Source of the DNA: Nitrospira sp.
GTDB lineage: Bacteria; Nitrospirota; Nitrospiria; Nitrospirales; Nitrospiraceae
Length of the DNA: 64,000 bases
Reading direction: 5' to 3'
Assembly: GCA_030653545.1 (NCBI GenBank)
Contig: JAURZE010000028.1
Coordinates: forward strand, 150,607 to 214,606
Part shown: piece by piece, positions 40,653 through 50,707 of the stretch
Layout of the letters: every line of letters begins with the position of its first letter
Position numbering within the stretch: position 1 is the first letter of the stretch
Translations under genes and position numbers: made by a program
The notes under the pieces: generated by a model
Databases searched by the model: none
Told to the model about the DNA's origin: nothing
What the model saw: only the letters and a program-made list of their open reading frames with translations

Positions 40653-42212
40653 TTAGTGATCCAATCGTTGAACTGGTTCAGTCAGCACGGCGACGGTTCC
40701 ATGATCGAGACGGTCTACCAGCGCCTGGATCGAGCCGTTCATGATGTGGAGGAAGGGGGACGGATAGAGCCCGATCCAGAGAATCATGACGGAAAGCGAC
40801 ACGGCAATAACCATTTCTCGTAACTGCAAATCAGCCATCGTACTCTTCACGGCTTTTCCGAGAGGGCCCAGTATCGCCCGTTCGTAGTACCACAGAAAAT
40901 AGGCCGCACCGAAGACGACTCCGGTGACGGCGAAGGCGCCGAACACCCAATTGGCTTTAAACGTGCCGAGGAGAATCAGAAATTCTCCGACGAAACCGTT
41001 GGTGCCGGGCAGGCCGATTGATGCCAGTCCGATCAGTAAAAAGAATGACGCGAGGAGCGGTACCTGTTGGGCCATCCCGCCGAATGCCGACAGGTGAGTG
41101 GTTTGCTGTCGCGAGTAGAGGAACCCGGCGATAAAGAAAAGTCCCGCCGTGCTGAATCCGAGATTAATCATCGTCAGGAGGCTGCCCTGGAGACCCTGGT
41201 AGTTGAGCGCGAAGAGCCCCATCATCACAAAGCCCAAATGGCTGATGCTGCTGAACGCCAGAAGTCTGCGGAAATCCGGCTGGATCAGGGCCATGATGGC
41301 GCCATACGTAATCGCGGCAATTCCCAGGCACATGATAACCGTCACGACGGTGTGGCTCTTCGATGCCTCTGGCAGCAAGGGAATGCTGAAGCGGATAAAG
41401 CCAAATGTCCCGAGCTTGAGTCCGGCGAGAACCACGGCCATCCCGATCGGCCCTTCGAGCAGGGCGTCAGGCAGCCACGTGTGGAATGGAAACACCGGGG
41501 CTTTGAAGGCAAACCCCATGAACATCAGCCAGAAAATTAGGATTTGCTGATCGACCGGAATGGGGACAGCCAACAGATCGAGGAGGTCAAAGGAGTAGAG
41601 CTGATCGGTATGCCGGAGGACCGCCCAATGATGAAAGTTCAGATCCAGAAGCGCAATGCCCACGAGCATGAAGACGCTGCCCAAGAGGGTGTAAAGCACA
41701 TACTTCAAGGCGGCATGATGACGTTCGGCCCCGCCACCCCAGAGCTTGATCAGAAAATAGCTCGGGATCAGCATCAATTCCCAAAAGACGAAGAAGAGAA
41801 TGAGGTCCAGCGAGACGAAGACGCCCATGGTCGTCGTTTCGAGGGCCAGGAGACACATCATGTAGAGTTTCACCTGGTGGCGAATGGTGTCCCAGGAATA
41901 CACAATCACGAGGACCGTCAGGAACGCGGTCAACCCGACAAAGAGCACGCTGATGCCGTCGACTGCCAGGTGATAGCTGATCCCCAAGGCGGGAATCCAT
42001 CGAACGTGTTCGGCAAATTGCATGGCAGCGGAATCGGGAACAAAGCGAAGCAGGACGAAGACGGCCAGCGCCAGTTCGACCAGGCTGATCGTCAGGGCGG
42101 AGGTCCGAACCATATCCTCATCATCCACGAGCCAGAGCACGGCGGCTCCGACAAACGGGAGAAAGAGGAGGCAGGACAAGATGGGAAAACCAGCTGCGAG
42201 TTCTTCTAACAT
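40653..42212 (-). CDS. nuoM: NADH-quinone oxidoreductase subunit M, canonical copy
   Basis: 519 aa. All antiporter-channel residues are present: Glu in FFVFWELMLIPSYFLI, Lys in ALKYVLYTLLG, Lys in FAFKAPVFPFHTWLPDAL and Lys in VVLAGLKLGTFGFIRF. It lies between nuoL and the divergent NuoM gene with 5 bp to the latter. Two NuoM genes in one operon correspond to the two-NuoM ('2M') complex I reported for Nitrospira. Confidence 0.94.
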   Translation of the reverse strand: MLEELAAGFPILSCLLFLPFVGAAVLWLVDDEDMVRTSALTISLVELALAVFVLLRFVPDSAAMQFAEHVRWIPALGISYHLAVDGISVLFVGLTAFLTVLVIVYSWDTIRHQVKLYMMCLLALETTTMGVFVSLDLILFFVFWELMLIPSYFLIKLWGGGAERHHAALKYVLYTLLGSVFMLVGIALLDLNFHHWAVLRHTDQLYSFDLLDLLAVPIPVDQQILIFWLMFMGFAFKAPVFPFHTWLPDALLEGPIGMAVVLAGLKLGTFGFIRFSIPLLPEASKSHTVVTVIMCLGIAAITYGAIMALIQPDFRRLLAFSSISHLGFVMMGLFALNYQGLQGSLLTMINLGFSTAGLFFIAGFLYSRQQTTHLSAFGGMAQQVPLLASFFLLIGLASIGLPGTNGFVGEFLILLGTFKANWVFGAFAVTGVVFGAAYFLWYYERAILGPLGKAVKSTMADLQLREMVIAVSLSVMILWIGLYPSPFLHIMNGSIQALVDRLDHGTVAVLTEPVQRLDH

Positions 42213-42249
42213 AATCGTTGCACGACTCCGACGATCCCTCGATCGTGAC

Positions 42250-44226
42250 TTACTTTTGGACGATCAGTTGTACGACTAACGCCAGCAAGAAGAGACCGGC
42301 GACAATGATCGCCGCATAGTGATGGACCATGCCGCTTTGGAGCTTGCGCCCCTGGCGAGCGGCCAGATGGTTGCCGAGTCCAATCACATTGAGGCCGGCA
42401 TAGACCACGTATTTTTCGACCCAGGTCGATCCGGCCGATCCCCATTCGGCCATCTGTGCGACGCCGTTGACGAGACCATCGATCACAGTCCGATCAAACC
42501 AATCCAGGAATTCCCCCAACCGTTTGGTCGGCTCGACAAACAGGAAGTCATAGAGCTCGTCTACGTAATACTTGTTCAAGAGAGTTGTGTAGACGCCTTG
42601 GAATTTGATTGACCAGTTGTCCGCGGTTGAAGGACTTAAACTATAGAGAAAATGAGCCAGGCCCCATCCGAGCAGCGCAATGCCGGTGGCTGTTCCCATA
42701 AGAAGCAGGGTGGTCGCAACACTGGTTTCGTGTCCGCCGGCAGCGCCTGCAACGGGGGCCAGGAACCCATGGAGCCACCCATGTTCCGGTGGAAATCCCA
42801 AGATGAGTCCGCCGAAGACTGATAACACGCCGAGCGCCATCAGAGGTCCGACCATCACCATGGGCGACTCATGGACATGCTCTTCTGTGTGATGGTCCAT
42901 GCGAGAGGCGCCGTAGAAGGTCAGGTACGTCAGCCGGAACATATAAAAAGACGTGAGGAACGCACCGATCGCCGCCAGTCCATAGAAGAGGAACTGGTGA
43001 TTCACGAAGGCGTGGCCCATGATCTCGTCTTTACTCCAGAACCCGGCCAACGGGGGGATGCCTGCGATCGCAATGGTACCGATGAGGAAGAGCCGATAGG
43101 TCCAGGGTATCTTCTTGCTAAGCCCGCCCATTTTACGGATGTCCTGTTCCCCTGACAGCGCATGGATGACCGAACCAGCGGATAAGAACAAGAGAGCTTT
43201 GAAGAAGGCATGGGTCATGACATGGAAGACGGCGGCAGTATAGGCACCGATTCCGCACGCGAGAAACATGTAGCCGAGTTGGCTGACGGTCGAGTAAGCC
43301 AGCACACGTTTAATGTCGGTTTGCACCAGTCCGATGGTCGCTGCAAATAAGGCGGTGCAGCCACCGACGATTGCGACGGTCTCCATGGCAATGGGAGAGA
43401 GGTCGAAAATGGCATGGTTTCGGACGATCATATAGACCCCTGCCGTAACCATGGTGGCGGCATGGATCAGCGCACTGACCGGTGTGGGCCCTTCCATCGC
43501 ATCCGGCAACCAGGTGTACAGAGGAAGCTGGGCGGATTTCCCGACCGCGCCGACTAACAGGCAGAGGGCGATAGCGGTGGCCATGTCGGGCGAGAGTTGC
43601 CCCAGCTGGGCAAACACCTTTGTGTAGTCGAGTGTTTTAAAATTGATGAAGATCAGGAAGATGGCCAACAGGAACCCGGCATCACCGATACGGTTAACGA
43701 CGAACGCTTTGGAGGCGGCTTTGGCGGCAGAGACTTTATCGTAGTAGTAGCCGATGAGCAGATAGGAGCAGAGTCCGACCCCCTCCCACCCGATGAACAG
43801 GACCGCATAGTTGTTGCCCATGACGAGCAGCAGCATCGAAACCATAAATAGGTTCATGTAGGTGAAGAAGCGCGTGAAGCCTGCTTCACCGTGCATGTAG
43901 CCGACAGAGTAGACGTGAATCAGGAATCCCACACCGGTGACGACCAAGAGCCAGACGCAGGTCAGGGGGTCGACCAGATAGGCCAGGTTAATGGTGAGGT
44001 CGCCGCCGAAGATCCATTGATAGGCTACAACTTCATGCGTGGCTCCGGTGCGCAGGACATCCGCGAAGACGCCGATGACACAGAGGAATGAGAGCCCCAC
44101 CGATCCCCAGGCGAGACGATGGGCGACCTCATGGGAGTACCGGCTGCCAAGGAGACCGTTGGCAATGACGGCCAGGAGGGGGAATACCGGAATCAGTTTA
44201 ATAAGCAGATCAGTTAAGTCGAACAC
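42250..44226 (-). CDS. nuoL: NADH-quinone oxidoreductase subunit L
   Basis: 658 aa, distal antiporter-like subunit with the long lateral helix at the C-terminus. Key residues: Glu in LFIGWEGVGLCSYLLIGYYY, Lys in LVGAVGKSAQLPLYTWLPDA, His in ALIHAATMVTAGVYM. It begins 1 bp after nuoK. In a two-NuoM complex the lateral helix must span one more subunit; the length and C-terminal region are compatible but an alignment is needed. Confidence 0.95.
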   Translation of the reverse strand: MFDLTDLLIKLIPVFPLLAVIANGLLGSRYSHEVAHRLAWGSVGLSFLCVIGVFADVLRTGATHEVVAYQWIFGGDLTINLAYLVDPLTCVWLLVVTGVGFLIHVYSVGYMHGEAGFTRFFTYMNLFMVSMLLLVMGNNYAVLFIGWEGVGLCSYLLIGYYYDKVSAAKAASKAFVVNRIGDAGFLLAIFLIFINFKTLDYTKVFAQLGQLSPDMATAIALCLLVGAVGKSAQLPLYTWLPDAMEGPTPVSALIHAATMVTAGVYMIVRNHAIFDLSPIAMETVAIVGGCTALFAATIGLVQTDIKRVLAYSTVSQLGYMFLACGIGAYTAAVFHVMTHAFFKALLFLSAGSVIHALSGEQDIRKMGGLSKKIPWTYRLFLIGTIAIAGIPPLAGFWSKDEIMGHAFVNHQFLFYGLAAIGAFLTSFYMFRLTYLTFYGASRMDHHTEEHVHESPMVMVGPLMALGVLSVFGGLILGFPPEHGWLHGFLAPVAGAAGGHETSVATTLLLMGTATGIALLGWGLAHFLYSLSPSTADNWSIKFQGVYTTLLNKYYVDELYDFLFVEPTKRLGEFLDWFDRTVIDGLVNGVAQMAEWGSAGSTWVEKYVVYAGLNVIGLGNHLAARQGRKLQSGMVHHYAAIIVAGLFLLALVVQLIVQK

Positions 44227-44227
44227 G

Positions 44228-44530
44228 TTACCACTTCAAGAGGTTCATTTCATCGACGTTGGTTGAGAGCTTTCCGCGGAACACAACAATGATAATGGCT
44301 AAGCCGATGGCCGCTTCTCCTGCGGCGATCGCAATGATGAACAGAGCCACCAACTGGCCGGCCATGGATTCAAGATAATAAGAAAAAGCCACGAGGTTGA
44401 TATTGGCGGCGTTGAGCATAATCTCGACGGACATCAGCACGATAATAAAATTGCGTCTGATCAGGACGCCGAGCAGTCCGATGACGAACAGGATTGCACT
44501 GACTGCCACATAGGCGGCTAACGGAAGCAT
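44228..44530 (-). CDS. nuoK: NADH-quinone oxidoreductase subunit K
   Basis: 100 aa with three membrane helices. Conserved Glu in VLMSVEIMLNAANINLVAF and in IAIAAGEAAIGLAIIIVVF, both needed for coupling in other bacteria. Complete. Confidence 0.96.
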   Translation of the reverse strand: MLPLAAYVAVSAILFVIGLLGVLIRRNFIIVLMSVEIMLNAANINLVAFSYYLESMAGQLVALFIIAIAAGEAAIGLAIIIVVFRGKLSTNVDEMNLLKW

Positions 44531-44533
44531 GCG

Positions 44534-45055
44534 TCAGTCTTTCCTCAAGTTGAGCGGCTTGGGTGTTTTCGCCAGCACGATCGCGCCGATAATGGCACCC
44601 AACAAGAAGACCCCCACGATTTCAAATTGCAAGAGATAGTCGCTGAACATCTTGATCCCGATCGCGGCCGTGTCCCCGTCCTGCAAGACGGCGACGGCGG
44701 GTGCATCGCCTTTCGCTCCGGCAAAAGGCGAGTGGAGCAAGAGATATATCACGTAGAGGGATCCCAGAACGGCCGGGGTCAAAAAATACAGATAGGTGGA
44801 GTGAAAATAGCGCTCGTCCGTTTTGAGATTCAGGAGCATCAGGACGAAGAGATAGAGCACGAGGATGGCTCCGGCGTAGACGATGACCTGGACAGCCCAG
44901 AGAAACTCCGCATTGAGCAGGACGAAAAAGCCCGAGACGTGCAGGAGGAGGGCCAGCAAAGCCAAGCCGCAGTGGACGGGATTTTTGAGCGCGACCGTCA
45001 TGACGGCGGCCGCAATACTCATCAGCGCAAAATACGAAAAGAAGACAGCAATCAT
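44534..45055 (-). CDS. nuoJ: NADH-quinone oxidoreductase subunit J
   Basis: 173 aa with five membrane helices; the conserved helix 3 region AVQVIVYAGAILVLYLFVLM contains the pi-bulge tyrosine. Lies between nuoI (9 bp) and nuoK (3 bp). Confidence 0.95.
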   Translation of the reverse strand: MIAVFFSYFALMSIAAAVMTVALKNPVHCGLALLALLLHVSGFFVLLNAEFLWAVQVIVYAGAILVLYLFVLMLLNLKTDERYFHSTYLYFLTPAVLGSLYVIYLLLHSPFAGAKGDAPAVAVLQDGDTAAIGIKMFSDYLLQFEIVGVFLLGAIIGAIVLAKTPKPLNLRKD

Positions 45056-45064
45056 CGGGATGTC

Positions 45065-45652
45065 TCAGCTCAAATGTTTGGGAGTCGATTGCGTTGCTTT
45101 GAGGACCGACTGGGGGAAATAGTATCGGTACTCACGACTCTCCTCGACATTTTTCTCCTGGTTATGGGCGTACAGATATTTTTTCGCGTCACTGAGATGA
45201 CGCTCACCAATGTCGTAGAGCCGCTTCTTGTCGAAGAGGAGGGTGCGCTTGTCGTGCGTGGAGAATTCGTACATCTTGGTCATGGCCAGCGCATTGACGG
45301 GGCAGGCTTCCACACAGTAGCCGCAGAACACACACTTCGTGATGTCGATGTAAAACTCCGTGGCATAGCGCTGGAGAGGCCGGGCTGGGTCCTCCGCACT
45401 GATCACCTTGATGCAACGGGACGGACAGGCGGCCTCACAGAGATCGCATCCCACGCAGCGTTCGCGGCCGTCGTCGTAGCGCAGCAGTGATAATGCGCCC
45501 CGATGGGTGTCTGGCAGGGTCCGCTGTTCGCGCGGGTACTGAAACGTGATCGGGCGATGGAACATATGGCGAAACGTCACCTTCATAGCATCCCAGATCT
45601 CATAGAACAGGGCTGCATGCAGAATCTTTTTTGTCAGTGTGGCAACGCTCAT
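45065..45652 (-). CDS. nuoI: NADH-quinone oxidoreductase subunit I
   Basis: 195 aa from the ATG at 45652; an upstream ATG at 45751 would overlap nuoG and has no family similarity. Two 4Fe-4S motifs: CVGCDLCEAACPSRCIKV and CVFCGYCVEACPVNALAM (clusters N6a and N6b). It follows nuoG directly with 40 bp between, where nuoH would normally be. Confidence 0.94.
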   Translation of the reverse strand: MSVATLTKKILHAALFYEIWDAMKVTFRHMFHRPITFQYPREQRTLPDTHRGALSLLRYDDGRERCVGCDLCEAACPSRCIKVISAEDPARPLQRYATEFYIDITKCVFCGYCVEACPVNALAMTKMYEFSTHDKRTLLFDKKRLYDIGERHLSDAKKYLYAHNQEKNVEESREYRYYFPQSVLKATQSTPKHLS

Positions 45653-45692
45653 CGTCGGCTCCCGCCCATTGATACGAAGATCGGTATTACTG

Positions 45693-48386
45693 TTAAGCCT
45701 TTTCGATACTGACCCACGTGTGCTTGAAGGATGGCACGCCGGTGACGGCATCCACCTGTACGGCCATCAAGTCTTTGACCGGGGGTTCATTGAAATGCTC
45801 CGGGAAGAAGCAGGTGTTCGGTGCCTGCGCAATATCGGGCTGTACGCCCAGTTGGAGCGAACCCCGTTCAGAGGTCACGCGAACCTTTGTGCCTTCCTGG
45901 AGTCCCAGTCGTTGCATATCGCCTGCGTTCATCCGAAGCTTTCCGGTGTTTGGCGCAATGTTGATCAGTCCCGGTGCCTCTGTCGACATCTTGCCTGAAT
46001 GGGCGAGCAATTGTCCCATCACTAGCGCGAAGGGCCGTTTGGAATCGGTGACCGGTGCCGCGGGGCGATAGCGAGTCTTCACTTCGGTGGCGTAACCGTT
46101 TGTCAGGTACTGATCGGGAGCCGGCGTCACTTTACGCGGCTGGCCGAGGTTGTAGTACCCAGGCAAGAGTTTCATAATCTCGCTTTGAATGTCGTTGGCC
46201 GATTCGTATCCCCACTGGGCTCCCAGTGCATTGGCCAGCGCTGTCATAATGTGCCAGTCCGGCAGGCTTTCTCCGACGGGATCCATGGCCTGGCGCACAC
46301 GCAGCACGCGCCCCTCCAGATTTGTAAATGTCCCCTCTTTCTCCGCATACGTGCAAGCAGGCAGGACAAAATGCGCCTGACGACCGGTGTCGGTCAAGAA
46401 GGGATCTTGCACAACCAGCAGCTCGAGGCGTTCGAGCGCACTGCGGACTTCAACCGAGGCCGGGAGTGTGGCCAAGGGATTTTCGCCGATGACATACAAG
46501 GCCTTGATCTGACCGCTCTTGCAGCGCTTCAAAATTTCGATCAGGTTGGCGCCGGTTGTAGTGGCGGGTAATGTGGCCTCCCACGCTTTGCTGAATCGTT
46601 CCCGTGCCGCCGTATCGTCGTAACGGCTCTGGCCTGGCAGGAATTCAGGCGCAACGCCCATGTCGACAGCGCCCTGCTCGTTCGGCTCCTCGGTTAGGGT
46701 GTTGACGCCGCAACCGGGCTGGCCGAGTTTGCCGGTAATCCAGGCCAGGTCAATGAGCTTGAGCACGTTTTGATAGCCATCAGGCCGCCGCACGATGCCT
46801 TCCGCGCACAAGAAAATCGAGCGCGGAGCTTCGGCCATGATGGCGGCGATGTCTCGATAGGCGTCGACGGTAATCCCGGTGTACGTGGCAATCTGTTCGA
46901 GTGACAGAGTGGCTATGGCGGCTTTCAATGCCTCAAAGGCTTTCGGATAGCGGGCGACCGCGGTTTCGTCTACCAGATCTTGCTCGAGCGTGGCTTTCAC
47001 GAGCCCATCAATGACCCATCCCTCCGTGCCGGGCTTGATGAGAAATGGATGGGAGGCCAGCTTTCCGATATTCGTGACGGTCGAATCGAGCACGATCACC
47101 TGGGCTTTGTAGACCCGAATGGCTTCCTTGATACGGACGGCAGTCAAGGGATTGGTCTCGGTGATGTTGGAGCCGAGCACCAGAATGGCTTTGGCTTTGG
47201 TGAGGTCTTCCCAGTCGTTAGGGGTCCGGCCGAAGCCCAGAGCATGGCGCGAGGCATGGACGAAATTCATATGTCCGTAGCGGGCGCTGCTGTCGAGATG
47301 ATTGCTGCCGAACACGGTCCGCATGAGCTTTTGGAAGAGATAGAGCTCTTCGTTTGTGCAACGGGCGGTAATCAATCCGGCAATCGCGTCCGAGCCGTGT
47401 TTCTGCTTCACTTCGGCGAAACGGTCGACGACCTGGTGCATCGCTTCGAGCCAGGGCTTGGGCACGAGCTGATTGCCCTCGCGCACGAGCGGCTGAGTGA
47501 GCCGAGTCTTGCTGTCGAGATACTCGAATCCGAATCGTCCCCGCACGCAGAGTCCACCGTGTCCCTTGGCGGTTTCCTCGCGATCGCCCCATTTGTTTTT
47601 CCAGGACAGCGGGGACGTCACACGGATGACTTCGGAGTCTTTGGTTTCCAGGTAGAGCTGGCAGCCGTCGCCGCAATAGTTGCACGTACTGGCGGTCTTC
47701 TTCATCTGCCAGGGCTTGTAGAGATATTTCGAATATTTGTTCGTGATCGCGCCGACGGGGCATACGGCAAGACAATCACCGCAGAATTCGCAAGACAGCG
47801 GGAGATCGCCTTTCGCGACGACCTGGTTGAATCCGCCCTTTTTCATGAATTGCAAGGCATCGATCATCAGCACGTCTTTACAGACGTTGATGCATTCGGC
47901 GCAGGCGATACAGCGGTTCATGTTGAAGTCGAGGACCAGGCTGCGGGTGTCTTCCGGAATAAATTTCTGTTTTGCGCTGGCCAGATTAGTCACACCGTGC
48001 TGAAACGCCATGTCCTGGAGTTCACAGTGACCGTCGGCGTCACAGACCGGACAATCCAGCGGATGGACCGAGAGATGTTTTTCGACGGCTTTCTTTCGCG
48101 CGAGGAAGAGGTCCTCGCCTTCCGTGCGGATCACCATTCCTGCGGTGGCTTTGGCCGTGCAAGAGCGAACCGGAGCTTTCTTCCCTTCCTGCATGACGAG
48201 GCACATACCGCACGAGCCGAAGGGGTCAAATGTATAGTGATAGCACATGGCCGGGATGATCTTGCCCGTGCTGGAAATGACGTCATACAGCGAGACGCCG
48301 TCTTTGGCGGAGACCGTCTTCCCGTCGATGCTGAGCTCGATCGACGTCGCTTCGACATCCGGATTGGTGGCTGGCTTCAAGCCCAT
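45693..48386 (-). CDS. nuoG: NADH-quinone oxidoreductase subunit G
   Basis: 897 aa. Iron-sulfur N-terminus: 2Fe-2S ligands in FDPFGSCGMCLVMQ and VRSCTAKA, the His-Cys3 cluster in HPLDCPVCDADGHCELQD, and paired 4Fe-4S motifs CIACAECINVCKD and CEFCGDCLAVCPVGAIT. A further four-Cys motif CNYCGDGCQLYLE opens the molybdopterin-oxidoreductase-like part, which fills the rest. The electron path inside NuoG is complete although nuoE and nuoF are not in the operon. The electron donor is therefore uncertain (NADH via distant genes, ferredoxin, or reverse flow). Confidence 0.94.
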   Translation of the reverse strand: MGLKPATNPDVEATSIELSIDGKTVSAKDGVSLYDVISSTGKIIPAMCYHYTFDPFGSCGMCLVMQEGKKAPVRSCTAKATAGMVIRTEGEDLFLARKKAVEKHLSVHPLDCPVCDADGHCELQDMAFQHGVTNLASAKQKFIPEDTRSLVLDFNMNRCIACAECINVCKDVLMIDALQFMKKGGFNQVVAKGDLPLSCEFCGDCLAVCPVGAITNKYSKYLYKPWQMKKTASTCNYCGDGCQLYLETKDSEVIRVTSPLSWKNKWGDREETAKGHGGLCVRGRFGFEYLDSKTRLTQPLVREGNQLVPKPWLEAMHQVVDRFAEVKQKHGSDAIAGLITARCTNEELYLFQKLMRTVFGSNHLDSSARYGHMNFVHASRHALGFGRTPNDWEDLTKAKAILVLGSNITETNPLTAVRIKEAIRVYKAQVIVLDSTVTNIGKLASHPFLIKPGTEGWVIDGLVKATLEQDLVDETAVARYPKAFEALKAAIATLSLEQIATYTGITVDAYRDIAAIMAEAPRSIFLCAEGIVRRPDGYQNVLKLIDLAWITGKLGQPGCGVNTLTEEPNEQGAVDMGVAPEFLPGQSRYDDTAARERFSKAWEATLPATTTGANLIEILKRCKSGQIKALYVIGENPLATLPASVEVRSALERLELLVVQDPFLTDTGRQAHFVLPACTYAEKEGTFTNLEGRVLRVRQAMDPVGESLPDWHIMTALANALGAQWGYESANDIQSEIMKLLPGYYNLGQPRKVTPAPDQYLTNGYATEVKTRYRPAAPVTDSKRPFALVMGQLLAHSGKMSTEAPGLINIAPNTGKLRMNAGDMQRLGLQEGTKVRVTSERGSLQLGVQPDIAQAPNTCFFPEHFNEPPVKDLMAVQVDAVTGVPSFKHTWVSIEKA

Positions 48387-48411
48387 AGTTCGGATCCTTG
48401 CCTCTCTCTGG

Positions 48412-49656
48412 CTACCGGTCGCATTCGCCCATGACGATATCGTACGTGCCGAACAACGTAATGGCGTCGGCGATCATATACCCGCGTGACATGTAATCAA
48501 ATGCGCCCATATGGATGAAGGAAGGGGCGCGGATTTTCAGGCGATAAGGTTTTCCGCCGCCCGTACTGACAATGTGGAAGCCCAACTCACCCTTATGCGC
48601 TTCCGTTCCGCAGTAGATTTCCCCTGGAGGTGCGTTAAAACCCTGGGAGAACAGTTTGAACTGCTGGATCATGGCCTCGAGATTCGTAAAGACGCGTTCT
48701 TTCGGCGGCAGCGTGACGCTCGGGACGTCCGCCATAATCGGACCTTCCTGCATTTGCTCGAGACATTGCCGGATGATTTTTACGCTCTCGTAGAGTTCCA
48801 TGACCCGAATCCAATAGCGATCGTACGTGTCGCCGTTTTTTCCCACGGGAACGCTGAATTCGCATTTGGGATAGGCCGAATAAGGCTCGTACTTACGCAG
48901 ATCATAGTCGACGCCAGATCCGCGCAAGGTCGGGCCGCTGAGGCCGAAGCTGACGGCATCTTCCGCCGAGATGACGGCGACGCCTTTAGTGCGTGCAACC
49001 CAGATACGGTTTGTCTCCAGGAAGACGATGTACTCATCGATCTTGGGCGGAAAGTAGTCGAGAAACTTCTTGAGTTTGTCGAGTAAGGACGGCGTGAAAT
49101 CGCGTTCGACCCCGCCGATCCGGTACCAGCTCGTCGTTAGACGAGCTCCGCAGAGTTCATCGAACCAGTCCAACAGGATTTCCCGGTCGCGGAAACAATA
49201 GAAGAACACGGTCATGGCGCCGATGTCGAGCGCTTGGGTTCCCAGCCAGAACTGATGGCCGATGATGCGCTGAACTTCGGCGACGATGGTACGGAGGTAC
49301 TCAGCCCGATCGGGCACTTGGAGATTCAGGAGTTTCTCGACGGCGCGGCAATAGGCGAAGTTGTTGTACATCGCGCAGACATAATCGAGCCGGTCCGTAT
49401 GGGGAATGAATTGATGATAGGTGCCGTCCTCAGCCAGTTTTTCTACGCCGCGGTGGAGGAATCCTAGGACCGGCGTGGATTTTACGAGCCGTTCCCCTTC
49501 TAATTCCAAGATGACCTTGAGGACGCCATGGGTGCTGGGATGCTGAGGCCCCATGTTGAGGAGCAGTTCTTCGGTGCGAAGCGTCGGCAGCGACTCGCTC
49601 TCCGGATGTTCCGGGTCGACTTTATAGACGGTGGTTCTCTGATCTTCAAACGCCAT
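48412..49656 (-). CDS. nuoD: NADH-quinone oxidoreductase subunit D
   Basis: 414 aa, separate from nuoC. Quinone-site motifs: MGPQHPSTHGVLKVILELEG, GFLHRGVEKLAED, RLDYVCAMYNN, and the C-terminal FDYMSRGYMIADAI-like stretch with TLFGTYDIVMGECDR. Forms the quinone-binding pocket with NuoB. Confidence 0.96.
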   Translation of the reverse strand: MAFEDQRTTVYKVDPEHPESESLPTLRTEELLLNMGPQHPSTHGVLKVILELEGERLVKSTPVLGFLHRGVEKLAEDGTYHQFIPHTDRLDYVCAMYNNFAYCRAVEKLLNLQVPDRAEYLRTIVAEVQRIIGHQFWLGTQALDIGAMTVFFYCFRDREILLDWFDELCGARLTTSWYRIGGVERDFTPSLLDKLKKFLDYFPPKIDEYIVFLETNRIWVARTKGVAVISAEDAVSFGLSGPTLRGSGVDYDLRKYEPYSAYPKCEFSVPVGKNGDTYDRYWIRVMELYESVKIIRQCLEQMQEGPIMADVPSVTLPPKERVFTNLEAMIQQFKLFSQGFNAPPGEIYCGTEAHKGELGFHIVSTGGGKPYRLKIRAPSFIHMGAFDYMSRGYMIADAITLFGTYDIVMGECDR

Positions 49657-49671
49657 GAGCCAATCCCGTTC

Positions 49672-50169
49672 CTATCGCGGCACTTCGTCGAGGAAATCAA
49701 ACGTGTCTCGCCAGCCTTTGCCGCGGAGCGGAAAATCTTTCCGCAGCGGATAGCCTTCGGTGTAATCGTCGGGCATGAGGATGCGGCGCAGGTCCGGATG
49801 GTTGCGGAAGCGGATCCCCATCATGTCGTACACTTCGCGCTCCATGAAGTCGGCACCTTTCCAGATGTCGGTCAGGGAGTCGACGATACAATCCGATTCC
49901 GGGACTCGGGTCTTGAGTCTGATGCGCTGACGCTTCCGGATCGCATAGAATTCCCAGACCACTTCAAAACGCTCTTCGTCATCGGGCCAGTCCACGGAAC
50001 TGACATGGACGATATAGTCAAAGTCCATCCCAGGATCATCGTGCAGGAACTGAGCGACTTCGTGCACTGTGTCTCTCGTGACGGTGACGGAGATATCGCC
50101 GCGCCATTCCGTCGATGACAGGAAGCCCACGGGAAAGGTGTCTTGAACTCGTTGTGCCAGTTGATGCAT
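49672..50169 (-). CDS. nuoC: NADH-quinone oxidoreductase subunit C
   Basis: 165 aa. Family signature DFMEREVYDMMGIRFRNHPD followed by RRILMPDDYTEGYPLRKDF. Upstream region DYIVHVSSVDWPDDEERFEV. Ten bp after nuoB and 15 bp before nuoD. Confidence 0.96.
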   Translation of the reverse strand: MHQLAQRVQDTFPVGFLSSTEWRGDISVTVTRDTVHEVAQFLHDDPGMDFDYIVHVSSVDWPDDEERFEVVWEFYAIRKRQRIRLKTRVPESDCIVDSLTDIWKGADFMEREVYDMMGIRFRNHPDLRRILMPDDYTEGYPLRKDFPLRGKGWRDTFDFLDEVPR

Positions 50170-50179
50170 CGCGCGGTTC

Positions 50180-50707
50180 CTAGACCTTCACGCTTGGTTT
50201 GACCTGGTCGGGCTGTGTGACAAACACACGCTTTTGCATGATCCGCTCTTGCAGTTTCAGGATGCCGTCGAACAGCGCCTCTGGCGTGGGAGGGCAACCC
50301 GGGACATAGATATCGACGGGAACGAATCGATCGACACCCTGGACGACGCTATAGCTGTCATAGATATTGCCGGAGGTAGCGCAGGATCCCATGGCGATGA
50401 CGTATTTGGGTTCGGGCATCTGATCGTAAATTTTACGGATCACAGGGGCCATGCGGCGACAGACCGTTCCAGCAACAATCATCAAGTCGGACTGTCTGGG
50501 GGACGCACGAAAGACACCGGCTCCGTAGCGATCCATGTCATAGCGGGATGACACCGCGGCGATCATTTCGATCGCACAGCAGGCCAGGCCGAAGGTCATG
50601 GGCCAGAGCGAGCCTTTGCGTGCCCAGTTCACAGCTTTTTCGACAGTCGTCGTAATGACATCGGGAGAGCCGTCCTTGTCCGGCCGTCCCAGTTGGATCA
50701 GTCCCAT
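50180..50707 (-). CDS. nuoB: NADH-quinone oxidoreductase subunit B
   Basis: 175 aa. The N2 cluster cysteines are present: the adjacent pair in [13 protein letters not shown], one in [23 protein letters not shown] region and one in [11 protein letters not shown]. It overlaps nuoA by 10 bp. Confidence 0.96.
   Translation of the reverse strand: MGLIQLGRPDKDGSPDVITTTVEKAVNWARKGSLWPMTFGLACCAIEMIAAVSSRYDMDRYGAGVFRASPRQSDLMIVAGTVCRRMAPVIRKIYDQMPEPKYVIAMGSCATSGNIYDSYSVVQGVDRFVPVDIYVPGCPPTPEALFDGILKLQERIMQKRVFVTQPDQVKPSVKV

Noticed and set aside
46980-48434. Plus-strand frame of 484 codons opposite nuoG
   Set aside because: Antisense to an unmistakable iron-sulfur subunit; no family resemblance. Similar shadows at 56998-58155 and 62338-63279 were dropped for the same reason.
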